Source of the DNA: Bacillota bacterium
GTDB lineage: Bacteria > Bacillota > Clostridia > Lachnospirales > Lachnospiraceae
Reading direction: 5' to 3'
NCBI GenBank assembly: GCA_023434365.1
Contig: JAEYSV010000008.1
Location: forward strand, 1-64,000
Length of the DNA stretch: 64,000 bases
A program made the position numbers and the translations under genes. Shown here piece after piece: positions 28,209 through 37,239 of the stretch. The notes beneath the pieces were generated by a model. It had not been told where the DNA came from. It did no database searches and worked only from the letters and a program-made list of their open reading frames with translations. How positions within the stretch are numbered: position 1 is the first letter of the stretch; the number at the start of each line of letters is the position of its first letter.

Positions 28209-28811
28209 TTAGTCTGTTAATTCGATACTTGTACCATAAGGAATAATCAATCGACCTTGTGGTGTAAAGTTTGCAATGATGGATTCATCTAAGTGGTTTA
28301 GAGCTGCATTGGTATGCATTGGGATTGAGTGTTTGGCTTTAACCATTTCTGCGGCCTCTGTGGCTTCTTTAGCATCCATATTCCATACACCATCACAAGG
28401 GTAGAGTGCGTAGGTCAGATTACGGGTTTGTATCTGCTCCATGCCAGTTGTCATGGAAGTGTCTCCGGCGTGATAGATGCTGATATTATCATAGGAAATG
28501 ATATATCCTACGGATTCTTTTATAGAATGATTTTTATTGTAAGCCATCACGGTATCAATCTTGACATCCTTTATCTGAAAGCTTTGATAGGTTTGATTTA
28601 AAAGAGCTAGTTTATAATCTATTACAATCGTATTCTCGGTAGTAGTTACAAGGTGAAGTTGATTGTGATCGGAATGTCCATGGGTTATTAGGATGATGTC
28701 TGCGGGTTCGGTATAATCCCCAGGAAAATAGGGGTCAATATAGATGACCGTCTTTTGGTCCGTGATAATTTTAACTGAAGAGTGGCCTATTAGAGTTAGT
28801 ATCCCTTTCAT
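28209..28811 (-). CDS. Metallo-beta-lactamase-fold hydrolase (UPF0173-like)
   Basis: 200 residues. The metal-binding motif THGHSDH is near residue 43, followed by further His/Asp ligands (YHAGDTSM, MHTNAALNH). Its size and the start GHSSVKI match the UPF0173/YtkL-type branch of the metallo-beta-lactamase fold, whose substrate is generally unknown. Cytoplasmic, single gene. GGAGG precedes the ATG. The 28812-29014 gap shows no gene. Confidence 0.85.
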   Translation of the reverse strand: MKGILTLIGHSSVKIITDQKTVIYIDPYFPGDYTEPADIILITHGHSDHNQLHLVTTTENTIVIDYKLALLNQTYQSFQIKDVKIDTVMAYNKNHSIKESVGYIISYDNISIYHAGDTSMTTGMEQIQTRNLTYALYPCDGVWNMDAKEATEAAEMVKAKHSIPMHTNAALNHLDESIIANFTPQGRLIIPYGTSIELTD

Positions 28812-29014
28812 ATGAATCCTCCTTGTTAATATGCTTGTATTGAAAGAATAAGTTTATTCAAGTACGCTGACACGATTGTGTGACAATCTCGTACCGTGTG
28901 CAGCAAGGCAAGTGTTCAGTCGAGATGGTTCGCATCAATCGGAGACATTATATCCTTATATACTGTACCATATTTTTCATAATAATAACAAGGAATATCT
29001 GTGTAATAAGCTCA

Positions 29015-29060
29015 AAAAAGCACACAAAGGCTAATGATTAGCAATATTTGTGTGCTTTTT
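29015..29060 (-). terminator. lexA terminator
   Basis: AAAAAGCACACAAA (29015-29028) pairs with its complement at 29047-29060, with a second inner stem GCTAA/TTAGC. On the minus strand a TTTTTT run follows, so it ends lexA transcription; it could also act on the plus strand. Confidence 0.8.
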
Positions 29061-29111
29061 ACATTATATGTTGGATTCAATAAGTGATTTATAACGAAAC
29101 TTCACAATAGT

Positions 29112-29729
29112 TTAATGATATCTTCTGTATAGACCAATTACTTTTCCTAAGATATCTACTTCGGATACGATAATTGGGTCCATAGTATCATTTTCCGGCT
29201 GAAGACGAAAATGGCCATTTTCTTTATAAAATGTCTTTACTGTAACAGAGTCATCAAGTAATGCCACAACCATCTCGCCGTTCTTCGCGGTCGGCTGCTT
29301 TTGAACGATAATCTTATCACCATTGTGTATGCCGGCATTAATCATACTGTTTCCCTTAACATTTAGCATAAATACTTCAGCGTTAGGCGCTTCTTCGATT
29401 GGAAGAGGAAAATACCCTTCGATGTTCTCTACAGCCAGGATTGGTTGTCCAGCAGTTACGGTACCTACCAGCGGAATATTGACAATCTCTCTGCGTGTTA
29501 GATTGAAACCGTCATCAATTATCTCAATTGCACGTGGTTTCGTTGGATCCCTACGGATATACCCATTCTTTTCTAATGTCTCGAGATGAGAGTGTACGCT
29601 TGATGTACTTTTTAGATTAACTGCTTCGCAGATCTCACGAACTGCTGGTGGATATCCTCTTGATACAATCTCAGACTTTATGTAATCTAAGATTTCACGT
29701 TGCTTTGTACTGATTTTTCCCTGACTCAT
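29112..29729 (-). CDS. lexA: LexA SOS repressor
   Basis: 205 residues. The N-terminal winged helix (about 1-65) contains the LexA reading head (YPPAVREICEAVNLKSTSSV). The self-cleavage site is Ala93-Gly94 (VTAGQP), with catalytic Ser128 (GNSMINAG) and Lys165 (SVTVKTF). In DNA damage, RecA-stimulated autocleavage relieves repression. It is transcribed divergently from the yneA-like gene, with LexA-box-like sites in both promoters. ATG start after GGAGG. Confidence 0.97.
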   Translation of the reverse strand: MSQGKISTKQREILDYIKSEIVSRGYPPAVREICEAVNLKSTSSVHSHLETLEKNGYIRRDPTKPRAIEIIDDGFNLTRREIVNIPLVGTVTAGQPILAVENIEGYFPLPIEEAPNAEVFMLNVKGNSMINAGIHNGDKIIVQKQPTAKNGEMVVALLDDSVTVKTFYKENGHFRLQPENDTMDPIIVSEVDILGKVIGLYRRYH

Positions 29730-29768
29730 TTATATTAATCCTCCATTCGAAGTATAGTCGTTTTGATT

Positions 29769-29797
29769 ATTATAACACACATGTTCGAATAATGCAA
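29769..29797 (-). promoter_or_regulatory. lexA promoter
   Basis: Minus-strand TTGCAT (29797-29792), 17-bp spacer, TATAAT (29774-29769), about 35 bp upstream of the lexA start. Two LexA-like half-sites (GTTCG at 29783 and 29805) lie in or beside it. Confidence 0.7.
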
Positions 29798-29809
29798 AAC
29801 CTATGTTCG
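29774..29809. promoter_or_regulatory. Two imperfect LexA boxes at the lexA promoter
   Basis: Sites at 29774-29787 and 29796-29809 each have a perfect GTTCG half and a degenerate other half (consensus CGAAC-N4-GTTCG). They overlap the lexA -35 and spacer and indicate autoregulation. Confidence 0.6.
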
Positions 29810-29850
29810 AATTTTTGCTAAAATACTAAGAATAATTTACCAAAAAATGA

Positions 29851-29879
29851 TTGACAAGCAAACGAATGTTCGATATAAT
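29851..29879 (+). promoter_or_regulatory. Consensus sigma-A promoter of the yneA-like gene
   Basis: TTGACA (29851-29856), a 17-bp spacer and TATAAT (29874-29879): perfect consensus. A near-consensus LexA box (29859-29872, CAAAC-GAAT-GTTCG) fills the spacer. Confidence 0.9.
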
Positions 29880-29887
29880 TAAGAAAA

Positions 29888-29914
29888 CGAACAATTGTTC
29901 GCAACATGTGTTCG
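29888..29914. promoter_or_regulatory. LexA operators downstream of the yneA promoter
   Basis: 29888-29901 is a perfect palindromic LexA box, CGAACAATTGTTCG. A second, imperfect site (GCAAC-ATGT-GTTCG) follows at 29901-29914. Together with the spacer site this gives three stacked boxes on a consensus promoter, implying very tight SOS control. Confidence 0.85.
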
Positions 29915-29931
29915 ATTCAGGAGGTTATCTA

Positions 29932-30246
29932 ATGAGTAGATTATTTGATTCCAAACGTAAAATGATGATAGCAATGAGTGCTATATTAATATCCATTATT
30001 ATTGTATTAAGTTTATCAACCACAGTATTTGCATCTAAAACAAGAACGAATGACGACCAGTTCCGTGTAATAAGCATAACGATAGAATCCGGCGATACTT
30101 TATGGGAGATTGCAAGTAAATATTTTACGAGTCATTATGATAATGTTGATACATATATTAAGGTTATCATGGATGCTAATCACCTGACGAATACGAAGAT
30201 CAAGTCTGGTATGAGTTTGGTGGTTCCATATTATTGTAATTTATAG
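29932..30246 (+). CDS. yneA: YneA-like SOS cell-division inhibitor with LysM domain
   Basis: About 104 residues. A short basic start, one membrane helix (about 13-33) and a C-terminal LysM domain (ESGDTLWEIASKYF to the end) give the architecture of Bacillus YneA, the SOS-induced, membrane-anchored division suppressor. The divergent placement beside lexA is the same as in Bacillus. The ATG at 29932 follows AGGAGG; starts further upstream would lie inside the LexA operators. Regulated by LexA. Confidence 0.85.
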   Translation: MSRLFDSKRKMMIAMSAILISIIIVLSLSTTVFASKTRTNDDQFRVISITIESGDTLWEIASKYFTSHYDNVDTYIKVIMDANHLTNTKIKSGMSLVVPYYCNL

Positions 30247-30329
30247 TAGGAGTTAACCATGTTTAATAGTATAATTCATTACAGTACCCTATATATAATA
30301 TCCTATATATAATACAAGGAGGACTCTTT

Positions 30330-30716
30330 ATGAAAAGGTCAATGATGCAGGCATATGTTTTAAGAAGTGATGAGGCGGTGGCTCTTTATCAAAAGGCTTT
30401 TGATGCTGTTCTCATCAGTAGTTATCCAAATGAAGATGGAACGTTTTTTCATTCAGAACTTGATATTCAAGGTGAAATATTAGCTGTAGCAGAACGAAAT
30501 TCAGAATATGCTGCTATAGGTGAGGAAACGATTACGGGAAACGTTATGCAGTTTTGTTTGCATTATGGAGAAGGTAACGAAGAGAAGGTACGGAATGCAT
30601 ATGAAGTGCTAAAAACTGATGCTCAAATTCTGATGCCGCTTGCGCCATGTGAATTTAGTTCATTAATGGTTGATTTCATAGATAAATACGGTATAAGATG
30701 GTGCTTATTTGTATAG
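30330..30716 (+). CDS. VOC/PhnB-like (glyoxalase fold) family protein
   Basis: 128 residues, two beta-alpha-beta modules typical of the vicinal-oxygen-chelate fold. The N-terminal start resembles PhnB-type proteins (AYVLRSDEAVALYQKAF) and the tail ends KYGIRWCLFV. Metal-binding residues are not obvious, and substrate and pathway are unknown. AAGGAGG lies upstream of the ATG. A hairpin terminator follows. Confidence 0.75.
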   Translation: MKRSMMQAYVLRSDEAVALYQKAFDAVLISSYPNEDGTFFHSELDIQGEILAVAERNSEYAAIGEETITGNVMQFCLHYGEGNEEKVRNAYEVLKTDAQILMPLAPCEFSSLMVDFIDKYGIRWCLFV

Positions 30717-30771
30717 TGCCTTTTGGGTTAATTAAAAGTAAACGAGCAAAATGCGAAACTAATATATCATG

Positions 30772-30806
30772 AAATGAGCAGAGTATAAAACTCTGCTCAT
30801 TTTATG
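30772..30806 (+). terminator. Terminator after the VOC gene
   Basis: Perfect 13-bp stem AAATGAGCAGAGT (30772-30784) with its complement at 30790-30802, loop ATAAA, then TTTAT. It may serve both strands because a convergent gene ends at 30839. Confidence 0.75.
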
Positions 30807-30838
30807 TTTGGATTTCATGTTTGGATTTTATACATTTA

Positions 30839-31939
30839 TTAGCTGTTTTGGTCCTGGGTATTCGGGGAGGGTTGTATTATTGTGGTACTATATTCTTCTC
30901 GCAATCGCACGGCACTTGCAGCACTTCTTCTTCGTGCATCCTCTATTGCAGCATAGTGTTTTCTTGTAGTATTAACATCTTTGTGGCCTAGTACATCAGC
31001 AACCAGGTAGATATCCCCGGTTTCTCGGTATAAGCTTGTACCGTATGTACTTCTTAGTTTATGAGGAGTTATCTTTTTCAGCCTAGTAACAAGGGAAGAA
31101 TACTTCTTTACCAGGTTTTCGACGCTTTTTACATTTATTCTTTTACGCTGCATGGAGAGAAAGAGTGCATTAGTAGAGCCTTCTGCTGCCACAATCCGTT
31201 TGCGTTCAGCTAGATATGCTTCAAGAGCTTCTTGGACTTCATCACTAAAATAAATAATTACCTCAGACCCACCTTTTCGATGGATACGTATCCCGTTGTT
31301 TTCAAAATCCACATCATTAATATCTAATCCAACACATTCAGAAACACGGATTCCCGTACCTAATAATAAAGTGAGCATTGCAAGATCGCGTATTTTTGTT
31401 TTTTCATGGTATGCCTTTTGCTTATCTGTTAAGTTTTCACCAGTCTCCACTTCATCTAATAGTTTTGCAACTTCGTCGACATCTAGTCGGACAATTTCTT
31501 TTTCATGAAGTTTTGGAATATCAACTAGCACCGCCGGATTATACTGAATTAATTCACGCTTATAATAAAAATTGTAAAAGCTGCGTAAGGAGATTAGTTT
31601 TCTCTTTTTTCCATTCTCTTCATTGATATGATCTTTATCACCTACCGTATAATAATTCAGGTATTCAAGGTATTCTTCAATATCCAGAGCTTTAATGGAA
31701 TCTAGCATATCTACAGTAATATCACGCATATCCATATTTTGAAAGGATTTATGACGTTCACATAAAAAGGTAAAGAACACTTTTAAGTCGTAGGCATATG
31801 CAATTCTTGTCCGTGAAGAGGTCGTTGCTTCTATGCCACGGAAAAATGTGCTACAAAATCGGGGTAGTGAAGAGATGATTTCTCTTAACCGGGTATTATT
31901 ATCGATGTTTAATTGTTCATGGTAACGATTTTCTTTCAT
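30839..31939 (-). CDS. XerC/XerD-like tyrosine recombinase
   Basis: 366 residues. An N-terminal SAM-like core-binding domain (about 25-140) is followed by a catalytic domain with the full set: Arg in GTGIRVSECVGL, Lys in RKGGSEV, HKLRSTYGT (HxxR), and GHKDVNTTRKHY with the nucleophilic Tyr. It belongs to the XerC/D or phage-integrase class, with no phage genes around. It may act in chromosome dimer resolution or be an orphan integrase. A rich ribosome site is not evident, so the start could be a nearby codon. The 31940-32183 gap shows nothing else. Confidence 0.9.
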   Translation of the reverse strand: MKENRYHEQLNIDNNTRLREIISSLPRFCSTFFRGIEATTSSRTRIAYAYDLKVFFTFLCERHKSFQNMDMRDITVDMLDSIKALDIEEYLEYLNYYTVGDKDHINEENGKKRKLISLRSFYNFYYKRELIQYNPAVLVDIPKLHEKEIVRLDVDEVAKLLDEVETGENLTDKQKAYHEKTKIRDLAMLTLLLGTGIRVSECVGLDINDVDFENNGIRIHRKGGSEVIIYFSDEVQEALEAYLAERKRIVAAEGSTNALFLSMQRKRINVKSVENLVKKYSSLVTRLKKITPHKLRSTYGTSLYRETGDIYLVADVLGHKDVNTTRKHYAAIEDARRRSAASAVRLREEYSTTIIQPSPNTQDQNS

Positions 31940-32183
31940 ATCACGTAAGCATTCCTAAAAGGGAATACATCCTTTCTATTATTGTTAAAGACTACATGGA
32001 ATCTATCGTATCATTTTACTAGTTTATGATTATGTAGCGAAGCGGCATGTGAATATCCGCTTGGCTAGTTACTTAATTATACCATAATTTATCCCAGAAA
32101 CCAAGTTAACGGGTAGTGTGTTTCGAATTCAGTTATACATACTTAATGGATTTAGTTTTTTTATGGATATACCAAAAATACTA

Positions 32184-32211
32184 TTGTCATTTTTTTCGGA
32201 TATGCTATACT
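32184..32211 (+). promoter_or_regulatory. Promoter of udk
   Basis: TTGTCA (32184-32189), 16-bp spacer, TATACT (32206-32211), about 28 bp upstream of the udk start. Confidence 0.6.
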
Positions 32212-32238
32212 ACCATAGAATACATGAGATGAGGTAGG

Positions 32239-32862
32239 GTGAATCAACATATGGATACAATAATAGTTGGCATAGCTGGAGGAAGTTGTTCTGGCAAATC
32301 TACGTTTACACAGAGACTGAAAGAGTGTTATCAAGATGATATTGCAATTGTTTACCAGGATAATTATTACAATAAGCGTGATGATCTATCACTAGAAGAT
32401 AGAAGTAAAATTAATTATGATCATCCAAGTGCATTTGATACGGAGTTGTTAATTGAGGATATTCAAAAATTAAAACGGGGTGAAGCAATCAAGTGCCCTG
32501 TGTATGATTATACGATTCACAACCGACTTTCTAATACATTATTAGTAGCACCAAAGAAAATTATCGTTTTAGAAGGAATACTAGTGTTTCATAATGAAGA
32601 ATTAAGAAATCTAATTGATATGAAGATCTTTATCGATGCTGACTCTGATGAACGCTTATGCCGAAGAATTCGTCGTGATACAGCAGAAAGAGGAAGAACG
32701 ATTGATAGCGTAATTAATCAGTACCTGAATACGGTTAAACCTATGTATAATCGTTATGTCAAACCAACAAAACAATATGCGGACATCATTATTAAGAGTG
32801 GCTTGAATGCAGTCGCTTATGATGTAATTTCGAATCAGATTAATTACATCTTAAATAATTAA
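32239..32862 (+). CDS. udk: Uridine kinase
   Basis: About 207 residues. It phosphorylates uridine/cytidine to UMP/CMP in pyrimidine salvage. The P-loop GIAGGSCSGKST is at the N-terminus, followed by YQDNYY and DHPSAFDTELL (substrate region), the Walker-B-like IIVLEGILVF and the lid region RRIRRDTAERGRTIDSV. The start may be GTG 32239 or ATG 32251 (the protein then begins MDTIIVGIAGG, as in most Udk proteins). Own promoter and terminator, so monocistronic. Confidence 0.93.
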   Translation: MNQHMDTIIVGIAGGSCSGKSTFTQRLKECYQDDIAIVYQDNYYNKRDDLSLEDRSKINYDHPSAFDTELLIEDIQKLKRGEAIKCPVYDYTIHNRLSNTLLVAPKKIIVLEGILVFHNEELRNLIDMKIFIDADSDERLCRRIRRDTAERGRTIDSVINQYLNTVKPMYNRYVKPTKQYADIIIKSGLNAVAYDVISNQINYILNN

Positions 32863-32868
32863 GAGAAT

Positions 32869-32918
32869 GCCTGGAAATGGAATCTATATGGAATAGATAT
32901 CCGTTTCTAGGCTTTTTT
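32869..32918 (+). terminator. udk terminator
   Basis: A long imperfect hairpin with outer stem GCCTGGAAA (32869 onward) pairing with TTTCTAGGC (ending 32912) and an inner stem ATCTAT/ATAGAT, followed by TTTTTT. Confidence 0.8.
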
Positions 32919-33055
32919 GGTTGTTATTTCAGTTAATTTACTGTATAATTTTGTTAAGAATATAACACAAGGGGTTTTAAGCACAAAGTGTGTACGCTTA
33001 TAAAATGAGAATAAACATTTATAGAGAGTAAGCCAGACTAATACGAGGAAAAAGT

Positions 33056-34171
33056 ATGAAGAAGCGGACTAAACTAATAACAAGATATCCACTTTACCAA
33101 CCAGAGAAAACAGAGGAATTATTTATTGATGCCTTAAAGGAACTGGTTCATTATCACCGAATACATAATCAGGATTATCGTAGAATTTTAAAAGAAGCAG
33201 GTTTCCACGAGAGTCAACTTCGCACAATGAAGGATCTCGAACTGTTACCACCGATAACTACGCTATACTTAAAAAAACACAAGATGTATTCTGTTCCAAA
33301 GAATAAACTTGTGGCAGTTAGCACCTCCTCTGGGACAAGGGGAAGCAAAAGCTATGTCGGTTATAATGCAATGGGACTATGGTACTCCTTTTTATCAGCG
33401 TGTCGCATAATCAAATCGCATCATTTATTCAGTCCAATTCCGACTAATTACCTCATTCTAGGATACCGCTTTCAACTTCGTAACCAAATGGCTGTAGCTA
33501 GAACCGCCTTTCTTGCTACGTTACTCTCACCTGCGCTAAACCGAACCTATGCACTGCTTCCGAATGATAATGGAGGATATTATGAAGATATCGAAGGTGC
33601 TATCAAAAAGCTACATAAGTATAGTAAGCAACCATTTCCTATCAGAATCATTGGCTTTCCGTCATATATGTACTTTCTACTACATAAATTGAAAGACAGA
33701 AAGATTCGTTATAAGCTACCAAAGAATTCAAAAATCATTCTGGGTGGCGGCTGGAAGCAACACTCACATGAAGAAGTGGAGAAGGAGGTACTCTATCAAT
33801 TAGCTTATGAAGTATTAGGAATATCAGAACAAAATATTCATGAGTCTTTTGGAGCGGTGGAACACCCATTACTTTATTTTGATTGTAGAAATCACCATTT
33901 TCATATTCCAAGTTACGCAAGAGTGCTTGTCAGAGACGTAAGAACATTAGAACCGGTACCGTATGGTAAACCAGGAATTCTTAATTTTATAGCACCAATT
34001 GTAGACAGTATGCCAATTATGAGCATCATGACCGATGATATCGGAATATTACATAAAGGAAGCGAATGTGGTTGTGGGTGTCAGGCACCATATTTTGAAG
34101 TGCTAGGACGTGCCGGGATGGAGGATATCAAAACCTGCACAGCCGGCGCTTCCCAAATTCTTAATCAGTAA
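33056..34171 (+). CDS. luxE: LuxE-like acyl-protein synthetase (acyl-adenylating)
   Basis: 371 residues, the LuxE size. LuxE activates a fatty acid as acyl-AMP and passes it to a thioester on itself, for reduction by LuxC. The ATP-binding motif STSSGTRGSKSYVG is visible near residue 85, with family blocks RFQLRNQMAVARTAFLA and FGAVEHPLLY. It precedes luxC by 40 bp on the same strand and is probably the first gene of a five- or six-gene operon with ABC transporter genes. No luxAB luciferase or luxD is present in the window, so light production is not implied. A few related CoA-ligase-like enzymes (PaaK type) share the fold. Confidence 0.82.
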   Translation: MKKRTKLITRYPLYQPEKTEELFIDALKELVHYHRIHNQDYRRILKEAGFHESQLRTMKDLELLPPITTLYLKKHKMYSVPKNKLVAVSTSSGTRGSKSYVGYNAMGLWYSFLSACRIIKSHHLFSPIPTNYLILGYRFQLRNQMAVARTAFLATLLSPALNRTYALLPNDNGGYYEDIEGAIKKLHKYSKQPFPIRIIGFPSYMYFLLHKLKDRKIRYKLPKNSKIILGGGWKQHSHEEVEKEVLYQLAYEVLGISEQNIHESFGAVEHPLLYFDCRNHHFHIPSYARVLVRDVRTLEPVPYGKPGILNFIAPIVDSMPIMSIMTDDIGILHKGSECGCGCQAPYFEVLGRAGMEDIKTCTAGASQILNQ

Positions 34172-34210
34172 AAGGAGCCATAGAATTGTAATCTGAAATG
34201 GAGGTAGCAT

Positions 34211-35599
34211 ATGATTTTATTTCAGGGAAATGTTTATGAAACGAAGGAGCAAGAGCTATTACTTTCAAAACTTTATCGCAATATTGTCACTACCTTAACG
34301 AAAGCGCCATTAGATCCACATATTGTGATCAATGCATGTCATAAAATATCTAAAAAGCTTGAGCATGGAGATTATTCGGACCTATTAAAAGATTATTATA
34401 CCGGAAAACAGAGTAATAATAACCTTTTGACGAGCGCAAGAGTACAACATCAAATTGATGATGTAATACGATTATTAGACCGGGAAACGTTACTGAATAA
34501 ATTAAAAAGAGAACTATCATATGATGCATCCAAACCTATAATTAAGGAATCATCTGATAAATTAAAGATAAGGTCGTATAAAAGAATATCAGAAACACCA
34601 AGGTCAGCAAGGTTACCGCTTGGTGTGTTGTTTCATATTGCTGCCGGCAATATGGAAGGGCTTCCTGCCTATAGCGTGATTGAAGGATTACTAGCCGGAA
34701 ATATTAACATATTAAAACTTCCTTCCGTAGATAATGGAATAACAATCGCTATTTTACGAGAATTAATCAAAGAAGAGCCGGTATTAAAGAACTATATCTA
34801 TGTATTTGACAGTCCCTCGTCAGAAATTAAAACATTAAAAAGATTAGCGAAAATGTCTAATGCTGTCGTTGTCTGGGGCGGTGTCGAAGCAATAAAAGCG
34901 GCTAGGACGATAGCTGATGCAGACACAAAGATTATCGAATGGGGACATAAAATAAGCTTCGCTTATCTAAGTAAAAAGGCGTTATATAAGGTGCTTGAGA
35001 ATCCTGACCCAAACACGAATGAAATGAGAGAGTTAAAAATGTTAGCTTGTCATATTGTAGAGACGAAGCAATTGCAATGCAGTTCCTGTCAAGGAATTTA
35101 TCTTGATACGAATGACAAGAGCTTACAATCTAAATTTGCTAAGTTGTTCTTAACCCTTTTAGAGGAGGAGGCACATTATCATCTGTCGCCAGCGATTCAA
35201 GTAAAGGCAAAAATTACACTTGCACAGTATACGGATTTACTAGAAAAAGTAAAAAAGAGTCAGCGAATACATAGAGGTGCGCACACAAGTGTCACGGTGA
35301 AAAAGGATGACACGCTAGAAACTAGTTTAACCCATGGAAACCCTTGGATCAAGCGTTTGCCGAAACATAAGGTAATCCAAAAATTGCATCACTATAAAGG
35401 GTATCTGCAAACGGTTGGTTTATTGTGTATGGAAGACGAACAAAGTAGCTATCAGCAATTGTTTGCCAGATCTGGTGCAACAAGGATTGTAGATTTAGGA
35501 GAAATGTCTGTGATACGTTGTGAGGAATCACACGACGGTGAATATCCATTGCAACGCTACCAGAAAATTGTAGAGTTTCATTCAGATAAAGTATTGTGA
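34211..35599 (+). CDS. luxC: LuxC-like long-chain acyl-CoA/acyl-protein reductase
   Basis: 462 residues, aldehyde-dehydrogenase superfamily. It reduces acyl thioesters to fatty aldehyde with NADPH. The nucleotide-binding region (RLPLGVLFHIAAGNMEGLPA) and the candidate catalytic Cys290 (QLQCSSCQG, matching the CSS active-site motif of LuxC) are present. GGAGGT lies upstream of the ATG. The next gene starts 18 bp after the stop, so transcription is shared with the exporter genes. Together with LuxE it forms a minimal fatty-acid reductase; the product use is unknown. Confidence 0.82.
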   Translation: MILFQGNVYETKEQELLLSKLYRNIVTTLTKAPLDPHIVINACHKISKKLEHGDYSDLLKDYYTGKQSNNNLLTSARVQHQIDDVIRLLDRETLLNKLKRELSYDASKPIIKESSDKLKIRSYKRISETPRSARLPLGVLFHIAAGNMEGLPAYSVIEGLLAGNINILKLPSVDNGITIAILRELIKEEPVLKNYIYVFDSPSSEIKTLKRLAKMSNAVVVWGGVEAIKAARTIADADTKIIEWGHKISFAYLSKKALYKVLENPDPNTNEMRELKMLACHIVETKQLQCSSCQGIYLDTNDKSLQSKFAKLFLTLLEEEAHYHLSPAIQVKAKITLAQYTDLLEKVKKSQRIHRGAHTSVTVKKDDTLETSLTHGNPWIKRLPKHKVIQKLHHYKGYLQTVGLLCMEDEQSSYQQLFARSGATRIVDLGEMSVIRCEESHDGEYPLQRYQKIVEFHSDKVL

Positions 35600-35616
35600 G
35601 AGGGGAGAATCCTCCT

Positions 35617-36405
35617 GTGAAAAGGTATTACCTTGTCTTTCGAAAGGCGTTTAAATCAAAATTAATCTACCGGTCTGCATTTTTTTCTGAAATTATTACT
35701 TCGCTATTATCATTTGTCATTCAGATATTCTTATGGTCTGCGTTATTGCAAAATGGAGTAAAGCATAATACGGATTTAAACGATATGATTCTGTTTGTAT
35801 TAATTAATTCATTTGTATTGACCTTAACCAATATGAATATTTCAGGATTAATTGAAGCATCCATGATTGATGGCTCCATTGCAATGGAGTTAATACGGCC
35901 AATAACGTACAAATACTACCTATTATCACAAATGTTGGGAAGTAATGCCTGTAAGCTATTGAGTTCGGTTGTTCCACTAATGGTGGGTAGTGTGTTTATC
36001 CTGGAAAAGATTCCGATAGTATCATGGGAACAATTAGTATTGTTTTTCCTATCATTATTTTTGGGCGTCCTCTTAATATTTGAAATCAATTACCTCTTTG
36101 GATTATTGGCTTTTTGGATTCAACGTTGTTGGTTTCTTGGCTGGTATATGAATGCTTTTACCGTTTTCTTTGGAGGAACAACGGTCCCTCTATGGTTCTA
36201 TCCAGATATACTTAAAACAGTGAGTTACTATTTGCCATTTCGATATATTACTTTCGAGCCAATTAATATTATTTTAGGAAAGACCTCTGTGCAAAATGCC
36301 TGGAGTCCGTTATGTTATGCTCTTATTTGGCTGATTGTATTAAATCTCTTAGATAAAGTAATGTGGTCTAGTGCTGTACGACGGTTATCAGTGAATGGAG
36401 GGTAG
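35617..36405 (+). CDS. ABC-2 type transporter permease, subunit 1
   Basis: About 262 residues with six hydrophobic helices, an ABC-2 permease (DUF990/viologen-exporter-like family is my best guess). The start is the GTG at 35617, 9 nt after AGGGGAG, which removes an implausible seven-residue extension from the GTG at 35596 (inside luxC). It forms a heteromeric exporter with the next permease and the ATPase. Substrate unknown; its position right behind luxC suggests transport of an aldehyde- or lipid-derived product. Confidence 0.82.
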   Translation: MKRYYLVFRKAFKSKLIYRSAFFSEIITSLLSFVIQIFLWSALLQNGVKHNTDLNDMILFVLINSFVLTLTNMNISGLIEASMIDGSIAMELIRPITYKYYLLSQMLGSNACKLLSSVVPLMVGSVFILEKIPIVSWEQLVLFFLSLFLGVLLIFEINYLFGLLAFWIQRCWFLGWYMNAFTVFFGGTTVPLWFYPDILKTVSYYLPFRYITFEPINIILGKTSVQNAWSPLCYALIWLIVLNLLDKVMWSSAVRRLSVNGG

Positions 36406-36408
36406 AGG

Positions 36409-37215
36409 ATGAAGCATTATTTAAAACTATATCTAAAGTTATTTAAAATCACCTTCCGTAAACAGACAATGTACCGTACTACCTATTTTGCAGGGATTGT
36501 TGGACAATGGTTGGGGTATGGTGCCACCTTTATAACGATCTTAATATTGGTCAACAGTTTTGACTCATTAGATGGCTGGAAGGGCGCAGAAGTAATGCTG
36601 TTATATGGTATTTCGGTTCTTTCTTATGCAATTGGAGCTGCCTTTTTCTTTACCCCTTGCATAGAGCTGAGCTCAAAATTACGTTCTGGCGAGTTTGATA
36701 TCGCACTAACCAAGCCAATTCATCCCTTTTTACATGAAATGTTTGGCGGGTTCAATATGGGGTATGTCAGCCACTTCACGATATCGTTGATTATCATCAT
36801 TTTTTCACTACGAACTTTGGGTCATCAGTTAACAATGGTGCATATAGCATGGCTTATTCTAATGATATTAGGTGCCTCCTTGCTTCAAGCAGCGGCATTA
36901 ATTGCCTCAAGTGTCTTGAGTTTTTTTACAATAAGTAATAACCCACTGGTGGATTTTTTATTGTTTGACATTAAAAAATTTACGAATTATCCAATTACAA
37001 TCTTCCCTCGTGGAATCCAGCTTATCTTGACATTTGTCTTACCATTTGCATTTATCAACTATTATCCTGCTGCCATGTTGTTTAATAAACCTATTCCAGT
37101 AGGTTACCCGTCCGTATTACCCTATCTAACTCCGATAGTAGGAATTATTTTTTTCATTGGGAGTATCATATTATGGAATTGGGGATTAAAGCATTATAAA
37201 AGTACTGGTTCATAA
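36409..37215 (+). CDS. ABC-2 type transporter permease, subunit 2
   Basis: 268 residues with six membrane helices, of the same family as the preceding permease (similar basic start then RTTYFAG). ATG start just 3 bp after the previous stop, so translation is coupled. Partner of the upstream permease and the downstream ATPase. Confidence 0.83.
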   Translation: MKHYLKLYLKLFKITFRKQTMYRTTYFAGIVGQWLGYGATFITILILVNSFDSLDGWKGAEVMLLYGISVLSYAIGAAFFFTPCIELSSKLRSGEFDIALTKPIHPFLHEMFGGFNMGYVSHFTISLIIIIFSLRTLGHQLTMVHIAWLILMILGASLLQAAALIASSVLSFFTISNNPLVDFLLFDIKKFTNYPITIFPRGIQLILTFVLPFAFINYYPAAMLFNKPIPVGYPSVLPYLTPIVGIIFFIGSIILWNWGLKHYKSTGS

Positions 37216-37239
37216 CTATAGTGAGGAGAAAAGAAAACA

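Noticed and set aside
27237..31939. Integrated prophage or ICE between the two recombinases
   Set aside because: The interval holds lexA, yneA and metabolic genes and no phage or conjugation genes; no flanking att repeats were seen.
33056..35599. Bioluminescence operon
   Set aside because: luxA, luxB and luxD are absent; only the fatty-acid reductase part is present.
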